Source: Ilumatobacteraceae bacterium (lineage in GTDB: Bacteria > Actinomycetota > Acidimicrobiia > Acidimicrobiales > Ilumatobacteraceae). From it: DNA of 56,513 nt. Shown here in pieces: positions 17,067 through 26,262 of this stretch; positions within the stretch are counted from its first letter, which is position 1; each line of letters begins with the position of its first letter. Location: positions 1 through 56,513 of the forward strand of contig JAFMJR010000005.1 in NCBI GenBank assembly GCA_017853385.1, given 5' to 3'. Made by a program: the position numbers and the translations under genes. A model generated the notes under the pieces. The model saw only the letters and a list, made by a program, of their open reading frames with translations. It ran no database searches and had not been told where the DNA came from.

Positions 17067-19034
17067 TTAGAAGTCGAGGTTGCGCACGTCACGCGCATTG
17101 GTCTGAATAAATTTCTTTCGGCTCTCCACATCGTCGCCCATGAGCACGCTCATGATGTCTTCTGCCAACGCAGCCTCGTCAACTGTTACTTGCAACAGTG
17201 TTCGCGAGTCGGCCGACATGGTGGTGCTACGCAATTCCTGCCAGTCCATTTCGCCAAGACCCTTGAGTCGTTGAAATTCTTTTTTATGATTTGGATGCTC
17301 AGCAAGAAACTTTTCTTTTGCAGCATCATCTTTGAGATAAATCTTTTCTTTACCGATTTCCGTAGAGAACAACGGTGGCTGCGCAATATAGATGTAACCG
17401 TTTTCCACCATTGGTCTCATTTGTCTGTAGAAGAACGTCAACAGCAACGTACGAATGTGGCTGCCGTCAACGTCGGCGTCTGCCAAAATCACCACTTTGT
17501 GATAGCGGGCTTTTGTTACATCAAACTCTTCATTGCCGATTCCACCACCAATAGCTGTAATTAGCGTTTGAATTTCGGTGTTTTTCAGCATCTTGTCAAG
17601 ACGCGCACGTTCAACATTGAGAATTTTTCCGCGAATTGGCAAGATGGCCTGTGTTCGTGGATCGCGTGCATCTACCGCGGTACCGCCAGCTGAGTCACCT
17701 TCAACAATGAACAATTCGGTTTCGCTTGCATCTGTGCTTGTGCAGTCTTTCAATTTGTCGGGCATACCAGCACCTGCAAGCGCAGTTTTGCGTCGAACCG
17801 CATTGCGTGCGTTCTTTGCAGCAAGGCGTGCTTGTGCAGCTGCCACTGCCTTTTTCACAATTCGATTGGCCTCGGTTGGATTTTCTTGCATCCACTCTTC
17901 AAGGCGTGCGTTTGTTTCTTTTTGTACAAACGAACGAATTGAAACGTTGCCGAGCTTTGCTTTTGTTTGACCTTCAAACTGAGGCTCGCGAAGTTTCACC
18001 GCAACAATTGCAGTAATGCCTTCACGGATATCTTCGCCAAGCAAGTTGTCATCTTTTTCTTTCAACGCATTCGTTGCTCGAGCGTATTTATTGACCACCG
18101 AAGTTAGAGCGGTCTTAAACCCTTCAACATGCATTCCACCTTCAACCGTGGAAATACCGTTTGCGTATCCGTAAATTCCTTCGTAATAACCGGTGTTCCA
18201 CTGCAGCGCAATGTCAACAGTTTGCTCGTCGTCGTTGCCTTCGTAATGGGCAACTTTGGTAAACAGCGCTTCGCGAGAAGCGTTTAAATGCTTCACAAAA
18301 TCGACAATTCCACCTTTGTATTGATAGGTGATTGACTGTTTTTTGTCTGCGCGTTCATCAACAAAAACCACTTCGAGGTCTTTGTTCAAAAAAGCCATCG
18401 TTTGCAATCGCTCGGTTACTGTGCGTGCAACAAACTCAACACCTTCAGACGCAAAAATTGTTGGATCTGGCCAAAACGAAATGGTTGTTCCTGTTGTTGA
18501 CTTGTTTGGCGACGCACCAACTTTGGTGAGTTTGCCTTTTGGTTTTCCGCCGTCAACAAATTCTTGTGTGAAGCGTTCACCTCCACGATCGACAACTGCA
18601 ACCAACCTCTTTGACAGAGCGTTGACTACTGAAACACCTACACCGTGCAGTCCGCCAGAAACTTTGTACCCTTCGCCACCAAATTTTCCACCTGCGTGCA
18701 ACACAGTAAGCACAACTTCAAGTGCGCTTTTTCCTTTGTGTTGACCTGATGTATATGGATCAACTGGAATACCGCGACCGTTATCGCTTACTGCGCAACC
18801 TCCGTCGGCAAGCAAAGTAACCGTAATTTTGTTGCAATATCCGGCCATTGCTTCGTCAACAGAGTTGTCCACAATTTCCCAAATGAGATGGTGCAAGCCG
18901 GTGAGTCCTGTGGACCCGATGTACATACCTGGTCGTTTACGAACAGGATCAAGACCTTCAAGAACTTGAATGTCTTTTGCGCCATATGACGCCGAGCCAG
19001 CAGTTGCTGATTTTTGAGCTTTGGTGGTTGCCAT
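17067..19034 (-). CDS. gyrB: DNA gyrase subunit B
   Basis: A 655-residue ATPase subunit of gyrase. The GHKL domain shows EIVDNSVDEAMAG, DNGRGIPV and GGLHGVGVSVVNALS. The TOPRIM domain shows EGDSAGG (PLPIRGKILNVE-like segment following) and DADVDGSHIRTL. The C-terminus has QRLKGLGEM and ends NARDVRNLDF, as expected for actinobacterial GyrB. A weak AAGG site precedes the ATG at 19032-19034, and a small hairpin (CGCCG-AAATTG-CGGCG, 19054-19069) lies in the leader. Confidence 0.97.
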   Translation of the reverse strand: MATTKAQKSATAGSASYGAKDIQVLEGLDPVRKRPGMYIGSTGLTGLHHLIWEIVDNSVDEAMAGYCNKITVTLLADGGCAVSDNGRGIPVDPYTSGQHKGKSALEVVLTVLHAGGKFGGEGYKVSGGLHGVGVSVVNALSKRLVAVVDRGGERFTQEFVDGGKPKGKLTKVGASPNKSTTGTTISFWPDPTIFASEGVEFVARTVTERLQTMAFLNKDLEVVFVDERADKKQSITYQYKGGIVDFVKHLNASREALFTKVAHYEGNDDEQTVDIALQWNTGYYEGIYGYANGISTVEGGMHVEGFKTALTSVVNKYARATNALKEKDDNLLGEDIREGITAIVAVKLREPQFEGQTKAKLGNVSIRSFVQKETNARLEEWMQENPTEANRIVKKAVAAAQARLAAKNARNAVRRKTALAGAGMPDKLKDCTSTDASETELFIVEGDSAGGTAVDARDPRTQAILPIRGKILNVERARLDKMLKNTEIQTLITAIGGGIGNEEFDVTKARYHKVVILADADVDGSHIRTLLLTFFYRQMRPMVENGYIYIAQPPLFSTEIGKEKIYLKDDAAKEKFLAEHPNHKKEFQRLKGLGEMDWQELRSTTMSADSRTLLQVTVDEAALAEDIMSVLMGDDVESRKKFIQTNARDVRNLDF

Positions 19035-19114
19035 TACTTACCTTTTTGAAAAGCGCCGAAATTGCGGCGAGACACACGGTTGAGCAACATAAATAACACG
19101 TCTAAGTGTACCAA

Positions 19115-19483
19115 TTACTTGCTACGCGAATTGCGCTTTACGCGCACATCAATACCAACAATGTTGCTCGATGTTGTTGTTGACAACGTTGTGAGTAACT
19201 GTGGCTCAAGAAATCTCATCTGTGTTGCCCACGCAGCATCACTCACTTCAACAACCAGTCGTGAGTTTTCAAGTTTGATTGGTGTGACGTGTTGCGCCAC
19301 GTGATCACCAACCAAAGTCACCCAATCAGTGAAGACACTGTTTACAACTGAAATTGGTTCTGAGCCCAAACGAGACAACAGTGCATTAAGTTCAGTTGAC
19401 AACCGACCCAGGTTTGCCATGCTGGCATCGATTTGACGATCTTCGTCCAGCGAGTGGTCAGATGGGTTATCGGGTTGAGTCAT
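19115..19483 (-). CDS. dciA: DciA-type replicative helicase loader (DUF721)
   Basis: A 122-residue protein of the DUF721/DciA family, which loads DnaB in bacteria that lack DnaC or DnaI. The KH-like domain lies in the C-terminal part: VFTDWVTLVGDHVAQHVTPIKLENSRLVVEVSDAAWA resembles the DciA core. The gene overlaps the recF stop by 4 bp (ATGA), in the usual actinobacterial recF-dciA-gyrB order. Consistent with this, the dnaB gene is also in the window and no dnaC is. Confidence 0.85.
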   Translation of the reverse strand: MTQPDNPSDHSLDEDRQIDASMANLGRLSTELNALLSRLGSEPISVVNSVFTDWVTLVGDHVAQHVTPIKLENSRLVVEVSDAAWATQMRFLEPQLLTTLSTTTSSNIVGIDVRVKRNSRSK

Positions 19484-20589
19484 GAGTTCGTGGTGTCCTT
19501 GGTTGCGTTGTCGTCAACTACCGTGCCTTGTGCAATACGCACAATACGGTCGGGGTGAGCGGTTTCTGGCAGGTAGCCGGCCGTAGTAATGAGTACCTGA
19601 CCCTCCGGAAAGTGACGAAGCAGGGCTGCAGCCCGATCTGGGTCAAGTTCCGACAGGACGTCATCCAAAATCAGCACCGGCGGTGAGCCGTAGGTTTCAG
19701 TCACCATCCGATGCACTGCCAAACGCATGGCGAGCGCAAGGGTGCGTTGTTCTCCTTGAGAGGCATGGGTTCTGGCTGGCAATCCATTGATCAACAGATC
19801 GATATCGTCCCGATGCGGGCCAACAGTGCTTGTGCCTCTTCTTATGTCATCCAATCGGCTGGCAACAAGTTCACTGGCGAGACCAATTTTTCTCCACTCG
19901 GGTTCATACACCAAACCAATAGGGGTCGCTTTCTCAGCTAACTCCTCATAGGCCTTTGACACACGAGGTGAAATGTGTGAAACCAGCCTTGCCCGTTCAT
20001 CACCCAAAGTTGTACCCAGTTCCGCCAACTTCGCATCCCAAACGTCAAGCGTGGTGGCAACTTCGCTAGTTAGTCGGCCGCCGGATTGCTTTAACAACGA
20101 GTTTCTTTGTTTCAACACTTTTTCTATTTCAGAACACAAGACATCGAGTTTTGGTTGCAGGGCTACTAGTGCGTCGTCGACAAAATCTCGACGAACGCTT
20201 GGTGAGGCTTTAACCAACTCCAGGTCTTCTGGTGAAAACACTGTTGTCCGTAATACCCCCAACAAGTCACGTGAACGCGCCAACCTCTGCTTGTTCACCA
20301 ACGACCGATTTCGGCCCGTACGCACCAGTTCGGTTTCGATCAACACTTCGCGGCCGTCTGGGTGTAGCACTGTCGCGCGCAACACAGCAGAGTCAGAACC
20401 TGTTCGGATTAGCGCTTCGTTTGGCACCCCGCGAAAACTCTTTAGTGTTGCGAGGTATCCAAGAGCTTCAACAAGGTTTGTCTTCCCTTGACCATTGTTA
20501 CCAATAACCGCAGTGACGCCTCGGGTGAGTTCAATGGTTGTCGCTTGGTAGTTGCGAAAGTTAGTGAGTTCAAGATGTTGAATGATCAC
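19480..20589 (-). CDS. recF: DNA replication and repair protein RecF
   Basis: A 369-residue SMC-like ATPase that helps load RecA at gaps. It shows Walker A GNNGQGKTN (residues 30-38), FRNYQ near the N-terminus, the signature THASQGEQRTLALAMRLA, and Walker B PVLILDDVLSELD. It lies 22 bp after dnaN and overlaps dciA by 4 bp, so it is part of the dnaN-recF-dciA transcript. Confidence 0.96.
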   Translation of the reverse strand: MIIQHLELTNFRNYQATTIELTRGVTAVIGNNGQGKTNLVEALGYLATLKSFRGVPNEALIRTGSDSAVLRATVLHPDGREVLIETELVRTGRNRSLVNKQRLARSRDLLGVLRTTVFSPEDLELVKASPSVRRDFVDDALVALQPKLDVLCSEIEKVLKQRNSLLKQSGGRLTSEVATTLDVWDAKLAELGTTLGDERARLVSHISPRVSKAYEELAEKATPIGLVYEPEWRKIGLASELVASRLDDIRRGTSTVGPHRDDIDLLINGLPARTHASQGEQRTLALAMRLAVHRMVTETYGSPPVLILDDVLSELDPDRAAALLRHFPEGQVLITTAGYLPETAHPDRIVRIAQGTVVDDNATKDTTNS

Positions 20590-20611
20590 GCTGTCGCTCG
20601 AAACCTCTGCG

Positions 20612-21709
20612 TTACACGTTGAGTCGTTGTGGCATCACCAAGTAGAGGTAGTCCTCTGCTCCAACGCCGCGCAACACTGCTGGTCGTTGTGGGTCGGTGG
20701 TCTCAATAGTGATTTCGTCGCCGGTTACTGCTTCGATTCCCGCGGCCAGATAGTCGGAGTTAAAACCCACAGTCATTTCTGTTCCCACAAACGCGCAGTC
20801 AATTTCCTCTTCGGAGTTACCAATGTCTTGTGTGATTACCGACAGTTTCAATGAAGAAGCAGTCATCTCCAAACGCACCGGTGTGGTTTCGCGGGCAAAA
20901 ATTCGGCAGCGTCGAACTGCTTCCAACAACGCTTCGCGCGAAACTGTAAGCGTATTTGGGTACGACGGTTGAATAAGTTGGCGATAGTTAGGGAACTCAA
21001 CTTGCAACAAGTTGGTGGAAAGCGTTGCATTTCCTACGGTAAATGTTGCGCGATCATCAGCAAGACACAGCGTTACTTCGTCGCCTTGATTCAACAAACG
21101 TTGAAGTTCACCAAGTGCTCGGCTTGGAATCACCACTTTTTGTCCGTGTCCAAGCACGTTGGTTCCAGGTAGGTCACGAACTGCGAGTCGATATGAGTCT
21201 GTTGCAACCAAACGAAGGCCTTCTGGTTCAGCCGACATCAAAACACCAGTGAGGGGAAGCCTTTGCATGTCGGAGCTTGCTGCGCGAACAACTTGTCGGA
21301 GAGCTTCAGCCAAAAGTGGAGCTGAAAGTGTTACGGGTGGGGCGCTGGCAAGAGGAATGTTTGGAAAATCACTTGTTGCAAATGTTGCAACGGTGGTTTG
21401 TGCACGGCCGGACGAAATATGAACTTCTTCGCCAGCAGATTCAAAAGTGACTTTTCCGTCGGCTCCAGCACGAACGATGTCGCTCAGTAGTTTTGCGCTG
21501 GCAACAACTACACCATCAGCTTGGCCACCAACCGGTAATACAAACTGAACAGATAAGTCATTGTCTGTGCAAGACAAGGTCAACTGATCTCCAAGCACTT
21601 CGACCTTCACACCAGAAAGTGCAGGCATAGCGTTGTTGCGAGTTGATGCAACTCGTGCTGCAGCACCCAAAGCTTCCGCTAAAACTTCGCGCTCGACTCG
21701 AAATTTCAT
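20612..21709 (-). CDS. dnaN: DNA polymerase III sliding clamp (beta subunit)
   Basis: A 365-residue ring-forming clamp with the three-domain beta fold. Markers are the N-terminal MKFRVEREVLAEAL, a TDSYRLAVRDLP-type segment in the middle and the C-terminal YLYLVMPQRL. Three starts are possible within nine bases (ATG 21715, GTG 21712, ATG 21709). I choose ATG 21707-21709 because the AAGGAG site lies 7 bases before it and too close to the others. Confidence 0.97.
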   Translation of the reverse strand: MKFRVEREVLAEALGAAARVASTRNNAMPALSGVKVEVLGDQLTLSCTDNDLSVQFVLPVGGQADGVVVASAKLLSDIVRAGADGKVTFESAGEEVHISSGRAQTTVATFATSDFPNIPLASAPPVTLSAPLLAEALRQVVRAASSDMQRLPLTGVLMSAEPEGLRLVATDSYRLAVRDLPGTNVLGHGQKVVIPSRALGELQRLLNQGDEVTLCLADDRATFTVGNATLSTNLLQVEFPNYRQLIQPSYPNTLTVSREALLEAVRRCRIFARETTPVRLEMTASSLKLSVITQDIGNSEEEIDCAFVGTEMTVGFNSDYLAAGIEAVTGDEITIETTDPQRPAVLRGVGAEDYLYLVMPQRLNV

Positions 21710-21956
21710 CACCATGCTCCTTGGACAATGTTGTTCATTGTTATTTGTGGATGTTTATATAAAGAATTAATAACGGTAATAAGGCTTGTGAATTGTGGAT
21801 GAACTACACCAAACCCATATGACGGTTGAGTTCGTCCCACACAACCCTGTGAGCGAACAACCACATCTTGCACTTGTGTAGTTCGTGCAGCAGTGAATAA
21901 CACGGTGTTATCCACTGGTTGTTGCGTTGTTGCCCACATAGTTGTCCCCATGATGC
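21710..21956. other. dnaA-dnaN intergenic region, candidate oriC
   Basis: A 247-bp gap between dnaA and dnaN, the place of oriC in many actinobacteria. It contains DnaA-box-like nonamers: TTATCCACT (21908-21916, one mismatch to TTATCCACA), TGTGGATGA (21794-21802, one mismatch on the other strand) and TGTGGATGT (21746-21754, two mismatches). A run of A/T from about 21752 to 21782 could be the unwinding element and also overlaps the likely dnaN promoter. The box number is low for an actinobacterial origin, so the 23.4-23.7 kb gap may contribute. Confidence 0.55.
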
Positions 21957-23393
21957 TTATGACGTCTTAAATTTTTGCACGAGTTCGGTGACTTGCTCGT
22001 ACACCTGTTTACGTTCGCTCATCATGCGTTGCGTTTTATCAACTGCGTGGATGACTGTGGTGTGGTCTCGACCACCAAACAAGCGAGCGATCGCCGGGTA
22101 GCTCAAGTCGGTAAGTTCCCGGAAGACATACATGGCAGTTTGTCGAGCTTGCACGAGCGGCCGCTGACGGCTTTTGCCGCGAAGCGCCTCCACTTCGAAC
22201 CCAAGGTGCTCTGCAATTTCAACGAGCAACTGTTCATCGGTGCGCGGTTTTACCGCTGTACGAGTGAGCAAGTCGGTGAGGAGTTGCTGAGCAAGTGGAA
22301 CATCAACCTGGGTTTTGTTCAGACTGGAGTAAGCGGCGACCCGGATGAGTGCACCTTCAAGCTCTCGGATATTGGTGGTGACATTGCTGGCGATGAACTC
22401 CAACACCTCACGAGACACCGAGGTGCGTTCACGTTCTGCTTTGTTGCGCAAAATTGCCAAGCGGGTTTCCATGTCTGGCGGCTGAATGTCGGTAATCAAG
22501 CCCCAACGGAAGCGCCCACGCAGACGGTCTTCCAGGGTGGGAATGGCGTCCGGCATGCGATCTGACGAGATCACAATCTGTTTATTTGCTCCGTGAAGTG
22601 AGTTGAAGGTGTGGAAGAACTCTTCCTGCAAACCCTCTTTGCCTTCCATGAACTGAATGTCATCGATGAGCAGAACATCAACTTCGCGGTAACGACGCTT
22701 AAAGGCCGCAATGGTGTTGCTACGAATTCCGTCGACGTATTCGTTGAGGAAGGTTTCGGTGGAAACGTATCGAACTTCGTAGTGGGCGTAGTTTTGGTGC
22801 ACGTAGTAGCCAATTGCATGGAGCAAATGGGTTTTGCCAAGGCCAGCCGAACCATAAATAAACAACGGGTTGTAGGAGCGACCCGGTGTTTCAGCCACCC
22901 GTTGTGCAGCAGCAAGGGCAAATTGGTTAGAGGTGCCTTTTACGAAGGTTTCAAAGGTGTATCGCGGGTTAAGGCCAACAGCCGTGCCTTTGCCCGTGCG
23001 GCTTTTCAGCGTGGTGGTTTCGGGGGCTTGGTGCAGAGAAGTGTTGAGTTCGGCGGGAAGCTGATCAGGGGTGTTGTTTGTTGACAACGCTTCGTTCACA
23101 TCAGCAGCGGTATTGGTTTGGACATCAATCAGCAGTTGGCGTTCACTGGCACCCACTTCATCCAAGGCATCACGTACAAGTGACATATAGCGAGTCAAAA
23201 TTCGCTCACGGACGTAGGTGTTTGGCACCTGAAGTCGAAGGCTCATCTTGTCGTCGGCGATTGCAACAGCATCGTTGAATGTGGAGAACCACACTGCTTC
23301 TGAAACTTGAGCACGCAGTACCTGGGCAGTTGCACGCCACACGTCATCGTGGTTCACGGTGTCGCGAGTGTCGACTTGTATCTCGTTTTCCAT
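21957..23393 (-). CDS. dnaA: Chromosomal replication initiator DnaA
   Basis: A 478-residue AAA+ initiator. Domain I is at the N-terminus (VWRATAQVLRAQVSEAVWFSTF), followed by a short linker. Domain III has YNPLFIYGSAGLGKTHLLHA (Walker A), VLLIDDIQF (Walker B) and the SSDRMPDAIPTLEDRLRGRF sensor region. Domain IV has the DNA-binding signature GGRDHTTVIHAVDK. I start at ATG 23391-23393 because a GAGG site precedes it; the earlier in-frame codon at 23423 lacks one. It is transcribed away from rpmH. Confidence 0.97.
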   Translation of the reverse strand: MENEIQVDTRDTVNHDDVWRATAQVLRAQVSEAVWFSTFNDAVAIADDKMSLRLQVPNTYVRERILTRYMSLVRDALDEVGASERQLLIDVQTNTAADVNEALSTNNTPDQLPAELNTSLHQAPETTTLKSRTGKGTAVGLNPRYTFETFVKGTSNQFALAAAQRVAETPGRSYNPLFIYGSAGLGKTHLLHAIGYYVHQNYAHYEVRYVSTETFLNEYVDGIRSNTIAAFKRRYREVDVLLIDDIQFMEGKEGLQEEFFHTFNSLHGANKQIVISSDRMPDAIPTLEDRLRGRFRWGLITDIQPPDMETRLAILRNKAERERTSVSREVLEFIASNVTTNIRELEGALIRVAAYSSLNKTQVDVPLAQQLLTDLLTRTAVKPRTDEQLLVEIAEHLGFEVEALRGKSRQRPLVQARQTAMYVFRELTDLSYPAIARLFGGRDHTTVIHAVDKTQRMMSERKQVYEQVTELVQKFKTS

Positions 23394-23680
23394 AGTTCCT
23401 CTGTACTGATATGTGTGCTTCACTTGTGATGAAACCCAATGTTTTTATGCATTCCCGATCAACGGAACCCGTGTCATCTGCCATCCACAGCACTATCCAC
23501 AGGGTGTGGACACCCCTGCCGACACGAGGCAGGGGAAGCGAAGGTAGCAGGTTTTCCACAGGCAAAAAAAACCGAGATTTCCCTGTAGAGTTCTTGCCGT
23601 TGTAGTCCCATCGTTCAGCCCAATAGGTTGTTCGTCCAGAGTTGTCGAGACCACCTCGGCACCGAACCGAGGAGGCGTGC
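23394..23680. other. dnaA-rpmH divergent intergenic region with DnaA-box-like sites
   Basis: A 287-bp gap holding the divergent promoters of dnaA and rpmH. DnaA-box-like nonamers are CTATCCACA (23493-23501, one mismatch), TTTTCCACA (23552-23560, one mismatch) and CCATCCACA (23481-23489, two mismatches). They may serve dnaA autoregulation or the origin. A perfect inverted repeat, CCCCTGCC-GACACGA-GGCAGGGG, lies at 23513-23535. I cannot place the promoters confidently. Confidence 0.5.
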
Positions 23681-23815
23681 GTGAAACGCACTTTCCAACC
23701 AAATAACCGTCGCCGCGCCAAGAAGCACGGCTTTCGCCATCGTATGAAGACCCGTGCGGGACGAGCAATTTTGAAGTCCCGTCGCGCTAAGGGCCGTCAC
23801 AAGCTTTCGGCTTGA
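23681..23815 (+). CDS. rpmH: Ribosomal protein L34
   Basis: A 44-residue, strongly basic ribosomal protein. It starts [20 protein letters not shown] and ends GRHKLSA, an almost textbook L34. The start is GTG at 23681, preceded by GGAGG. The stop TGA overlaps the TTG start of rnpA. It opens the rpmH-rnpA-yidD-yidC-jag transcript. Confidence 0.97.
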   Translation: MKRTFQPNNRRRAKKHGFRHRMKTRAGRAILKSRRAKGRHKLSA

Positions 23816-24138
23816 TCGGCCGGATACGCCAACGGGAGGTATTCTCCCGACTTTCTCAAGAGGGAACATATGTTCGCTCGAATGGATTGTGGTGTCTGAT
23901 GTTGACTGACTCTTCTTTGCCAGCAGCCCATGTGGGCTATGCCATTGGCCGAAACGTTGGGGGTGCAGTGCTGCGCAACCGAATTCGCCGGCAATTGAGG
24001 TCGTTACTCGAGGCTCGCTCTCAGCAACTGCCTGCAGGTTGGTATTTGGTTGGTGCACAACCCCGTGTTGGATCCATGACCTGGGCCGACCTTGGCGCAG
24101 CAGTAGATCAACTCGTGGCAAAGGTTGTTGCGGTATGA
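23812..24138 (+). CDS. rnpA: Ribonuclease P protein component
   Basis: A 108-residue basic protein subunit of RNase P, which matures tRNA 5' ends with the catalytic RNA. The RNR signature is present as [18 protein letters not shown] (about residues 46-63), with [15 protein letters not shown] at the N-terminus. The TTG start overlaps the rpmH stop by 4 bp and there is no better start in frame. The stop overlaps yidD as ATGA. Confidence 0.94.
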   Translation: MIGRIRQREVFSRLSQEGTYVRSNGLWCLMLTDSSLPAAHVGYAIGRNVGGAVLRNRIRRQLRSLLEARSQQLPAGWYLVGAQPRVGSMTWADLGAAVDQLVAKVVAV

Positions 24139-24461
24139 CCAGCCTCACCCATCAACCAATACTCACTCACAGTGATGTCACCAGCACAAAAATTCAGCTG
24201 TTGATGTTGCGATCCATTCGTTGGTATCAATCGCTTCGACCAGGGCATCCATCACCATGCCGATTCTTTCCTTCGTGTTCCGAATATGGATACGAAGCTA
24301 TTGAGACGTTTGGGGCAACAAGGGGCGGGCTGTTAACGCTGCGCCGACTCCTGCGTTGTCGCCCCTTTGGCCCATCGGGGTTTGACCCGGTTCCGGTCCC
24401 CTCAGAATCCACGTCAATTTCGCCTACCGTCTGTTGCACCCACGACAAGAAAGATCGTTAA
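24135..24461 (+). CDS. yidD: Membrane protein insertion efficiency factor YidD
   Basis: A 108-residue protein with the YidD pattern: an amphipathic start, then LRSIRWYQSLRPGHPSPCRFFPSCSEYGYEAIETFG-like sequence in which the CRFFPSCSEY cysteines are conserved, then RRLLRCRPFGPSGFDPVP. It is thought to assist YidC and Sec in membrane insertion. The start overlaps the rnpA stop as ATGA, and yidC follows after 6 bp. The N-terminus is about 20 residues longer than in many homologues. Confidence 0.92.
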   Translation: MTSLTHQPILTHSDVTSTKIQLLMLRSIRWYQSLRPGHPSPCRFFPSCSEYGYEAIETFGATRGGLLTLRRLLRCRPFGPSGFDPVPVPSESTSISPTVCCTHDKKDR

Positions 24462-24467
24462 TTCATC

Positions 24468-25418
24468 ATGTTTGAACTTGCCGCTCGCCTCATTGCAGCC
24501 TTCTATGCCTGGACCCACAACTACGCCATCGCCATTGGATTAGTTGCTGTGGTGGTGATGTTGTTGATCACGCCGCTCACCATGAAGAGCACGAAAGGCA
24601 TGTTGGAGATGCAGCGCCTTCAACCAGAAATGCGTCGCCTTCAATCTGAGTTCAAAGGTGATCGACAAAAACTCAATGAAGCGATGATGAAGCTGTATCA
24701 GGAACACAAAGTCAACCCAATGGCTTCATGTTTGCCAATCGCTGCACAGATGCCGGTCTTTATCATCATGTTCCGCGCATTGCATGGTTTGATTTCAGAA
24801 GACGCACAAGGCAAGTTTTTGCCAAAGTATCTCAACGAAGCGTCCGAGTTGTATCAGTCACTTGTTGGCAAAACAAAGATGGTGTCGTTTGGAATTGACC
24901 TTGCATTGAAACCAGTCGATGCGGTGAAAGAAAATTTTGCAACCGGCTTGATCTACGTCTTCTTGGTTGGAGCGCTTGCAGCGTTGTATTTCGCGCAACA
25001 AAAAATGGTTGCCTCGCGCACAGTAAGCCCAACGATGTCTGCATCGCAAGCAAAACTGATGCAATATCTGCCCGTTTTGTTTGCTGTTTTTCAACTGTTT
25101 CTACCAACTGGTTTGATCGTGTATTACATGGTGCAAGCGATCATTCGAATTGGTCAACAGGGTTACATCACTAAACGTTTTTACGGCAATGACTCATCGT
25201 TGGGTCGACAAGCACAAGAAGCAAGTGCGCGTGCCCGCGAAATGACGAAGAACGACAAAGATTCAGCAAAGCCAAAAAAGGAAACCGTTAACCCCAACAC
25301 GCCGTTTGTGAGCAAGCGCGTCACTCCCCCAAAGGGTGGAACTTCCTCGGCCAAGCAATCCACTCCTCCGGGTAAAAACCGAAGCAGCGCGATTCCGCGC
25401 AAACCAAAAAAATCGTAA
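24468..25418 (+). CDS. yidC: Membrane protein insertase YidC
   Basis: A 316-residue Oxa1/YidC insertase. Membrane segments lie at about residues 2-40 (including IAIGLVAVVVMLLITPLTM), 86-105 (CLPIAAQMPVFIIMFRAL), 165-185 (LIYVFLVGALAALYF) and 205-232 (YLPVLFAVFQLFLPTGLIVYYMV). The MKSTKGMLEMQRLQPEM motif starts the cytoplasmic coiled loop. The C-terminal tail is basic (PPGKNRSSAIPRKPKKS). It inserts membrane proteins with or without Sec. It lacks the large periplasmic domain, as usual outside Gram-negatives. Confidence 0.95.
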   Translation: MFELAARLIAAFYAWTHNYAIAIGLVAVVVMLLITPLTMKSTKGMLEMQRLQPEMRRLQSEFKGDRQKLNEAMMKLYQEHKVNPMASCLPIAAQMPVFIIMFRALHGLISEDAQGKFLPKYLNEASELYQSLVGKTKMVSFGIDLALKPVDAVKENFATGLIYVFLVGALAALYFAQQKMVASRTVSPTMSASQAKLMQYLPVLFAVFQLFLPTGLIVYYMVQAIIRIGQQGYITKRFYGNDSSLGRQAQEASARAREMTKNDKDSAKPKKETVNPNTPFVSKRVTPPKGGTSSAKQSTPPGKNRSSAIPRKPKKS

Positions 25419-25442
25419 GACATCACACGTAAGGACATTGTT

Positions 25443-26249
25443 ATGGAATGGGTAGAAACCACCGCAGAGACCATTGAGTTGGCAAAAAATTTGGCCCTAG
25501 ATCAGTTGGGTGTTGCAGAAGACGACGCCGAGTTCGAAGTTATTGAAGAGCCAAAGCAAGGATTGTTCGGACGCACACGCGGAGAAGCTCGTGTTCGTGC
25601 TCGCGTTCGTCCAAACAGCGTGCGCAACAAAAACGACCGTCGTGAGAAGTCGGCCAAACGAGGTCCGCGTAAAGATGGTGACACTAAAGGTGGCCGCCGT
25701 GAGAAGTCGACAACATCGCGTCCAAAGCGTGAGCCGGCTCCGCGGGCTCCTCGCCCAGATATGCCACCAGTCGACCCAGCCACTGTAAGTGCTGCAGCGA
25801 CCACATTTCTAGAAGGCATGCTGACAGCGGCGGGCCTTACCGGTTCAGTCACTGTTCAACAGTCTGGCGAAGACATTGACATCAATGTCAATGGCACCGA
25901 CGTCTCAGTATTTGTTGGGGCTAAGGGCGCCACATTGATGGCCGTTCAGGATCTCACCCGCGTGGTAAGCCAACGCCGACTTGGAGACCATGACACGCAC
26001 CTGCGAGTTGATATTGCCAGCTACCGCGAAAAGCGCCGTGAAGCTCTCAGCCGATTTGCCGTCAAGGTGGCAAACGACGTATTGGCTAGCGGTCAGCCAC
26101 GAGTACTTGAGCCAATGAACTCAGCAGATCGCAAGATCGTGCATGACACATTGGTCGATGTTGCCGGAATTGCAACTCGCTCACAAGGCCAAGACCCACA
26201 TCGCCGTGTGGTAGTTGCCCTTGCTGACGAACAATCTGAAGAGGCATAA
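25443..26249 (+). CDS. jag: Jag/KhpB family RNA-binding protein
   Basis: A 268-residue protein with a Jag_N domain (residues 1-55, MEWVETTAETIELAKNLAL and EEPKQGLFGRTRGEARVR), a basic proline/arginine-rich linker (about 60-110), a KH domain (about 120-190, with FVGAKGATLMAVQDL in the GxxG position) and an R3H domain (about 195-265, YREKRREALSRFAVKVA). It binds RNA and is linked to cell-wall growth in other bacteria. The start ATG follows yidC after 24 bp. Confidence 0.93.
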   Translation: MEWVETTAETIELAKNLALDQLGVAEDDAEFEVIEEPKQGLFGRTRGEARVRARVRPNSVRNKNDRREKSAKRGPRKDGDTKGGRREKSTTSRPKREPAPRAPRPDMPPVDPATVSAAATTFLEGMLTAAGLTGSVTVQQSGEDIDINVNGTDVSVFVGAKGATLMAVQDLTRVVSQRRLGDHDTHLRVDIASYREKRREALSRFAVKVANDVLASGQPRVLEPMNSADRKIVHDTLVDVAGIATRSQGQDPHRRVVVALADEQSEEA

Positions 26250-26250
26250 C

Positions 26251-26256
26251 TAGACT
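26251..26256 (+). promoter_or_regulatory. -10 hexamer TAGACT before rsmG
   Basis: TAGACT lies just after the jag stop and 6 bases before the GTG at 26263. It could give a leaderless rsmG transcript, although read-through from jag is equally possible. Confidence 0.3.
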
Positions 26257-26262
26257 GCCCGC

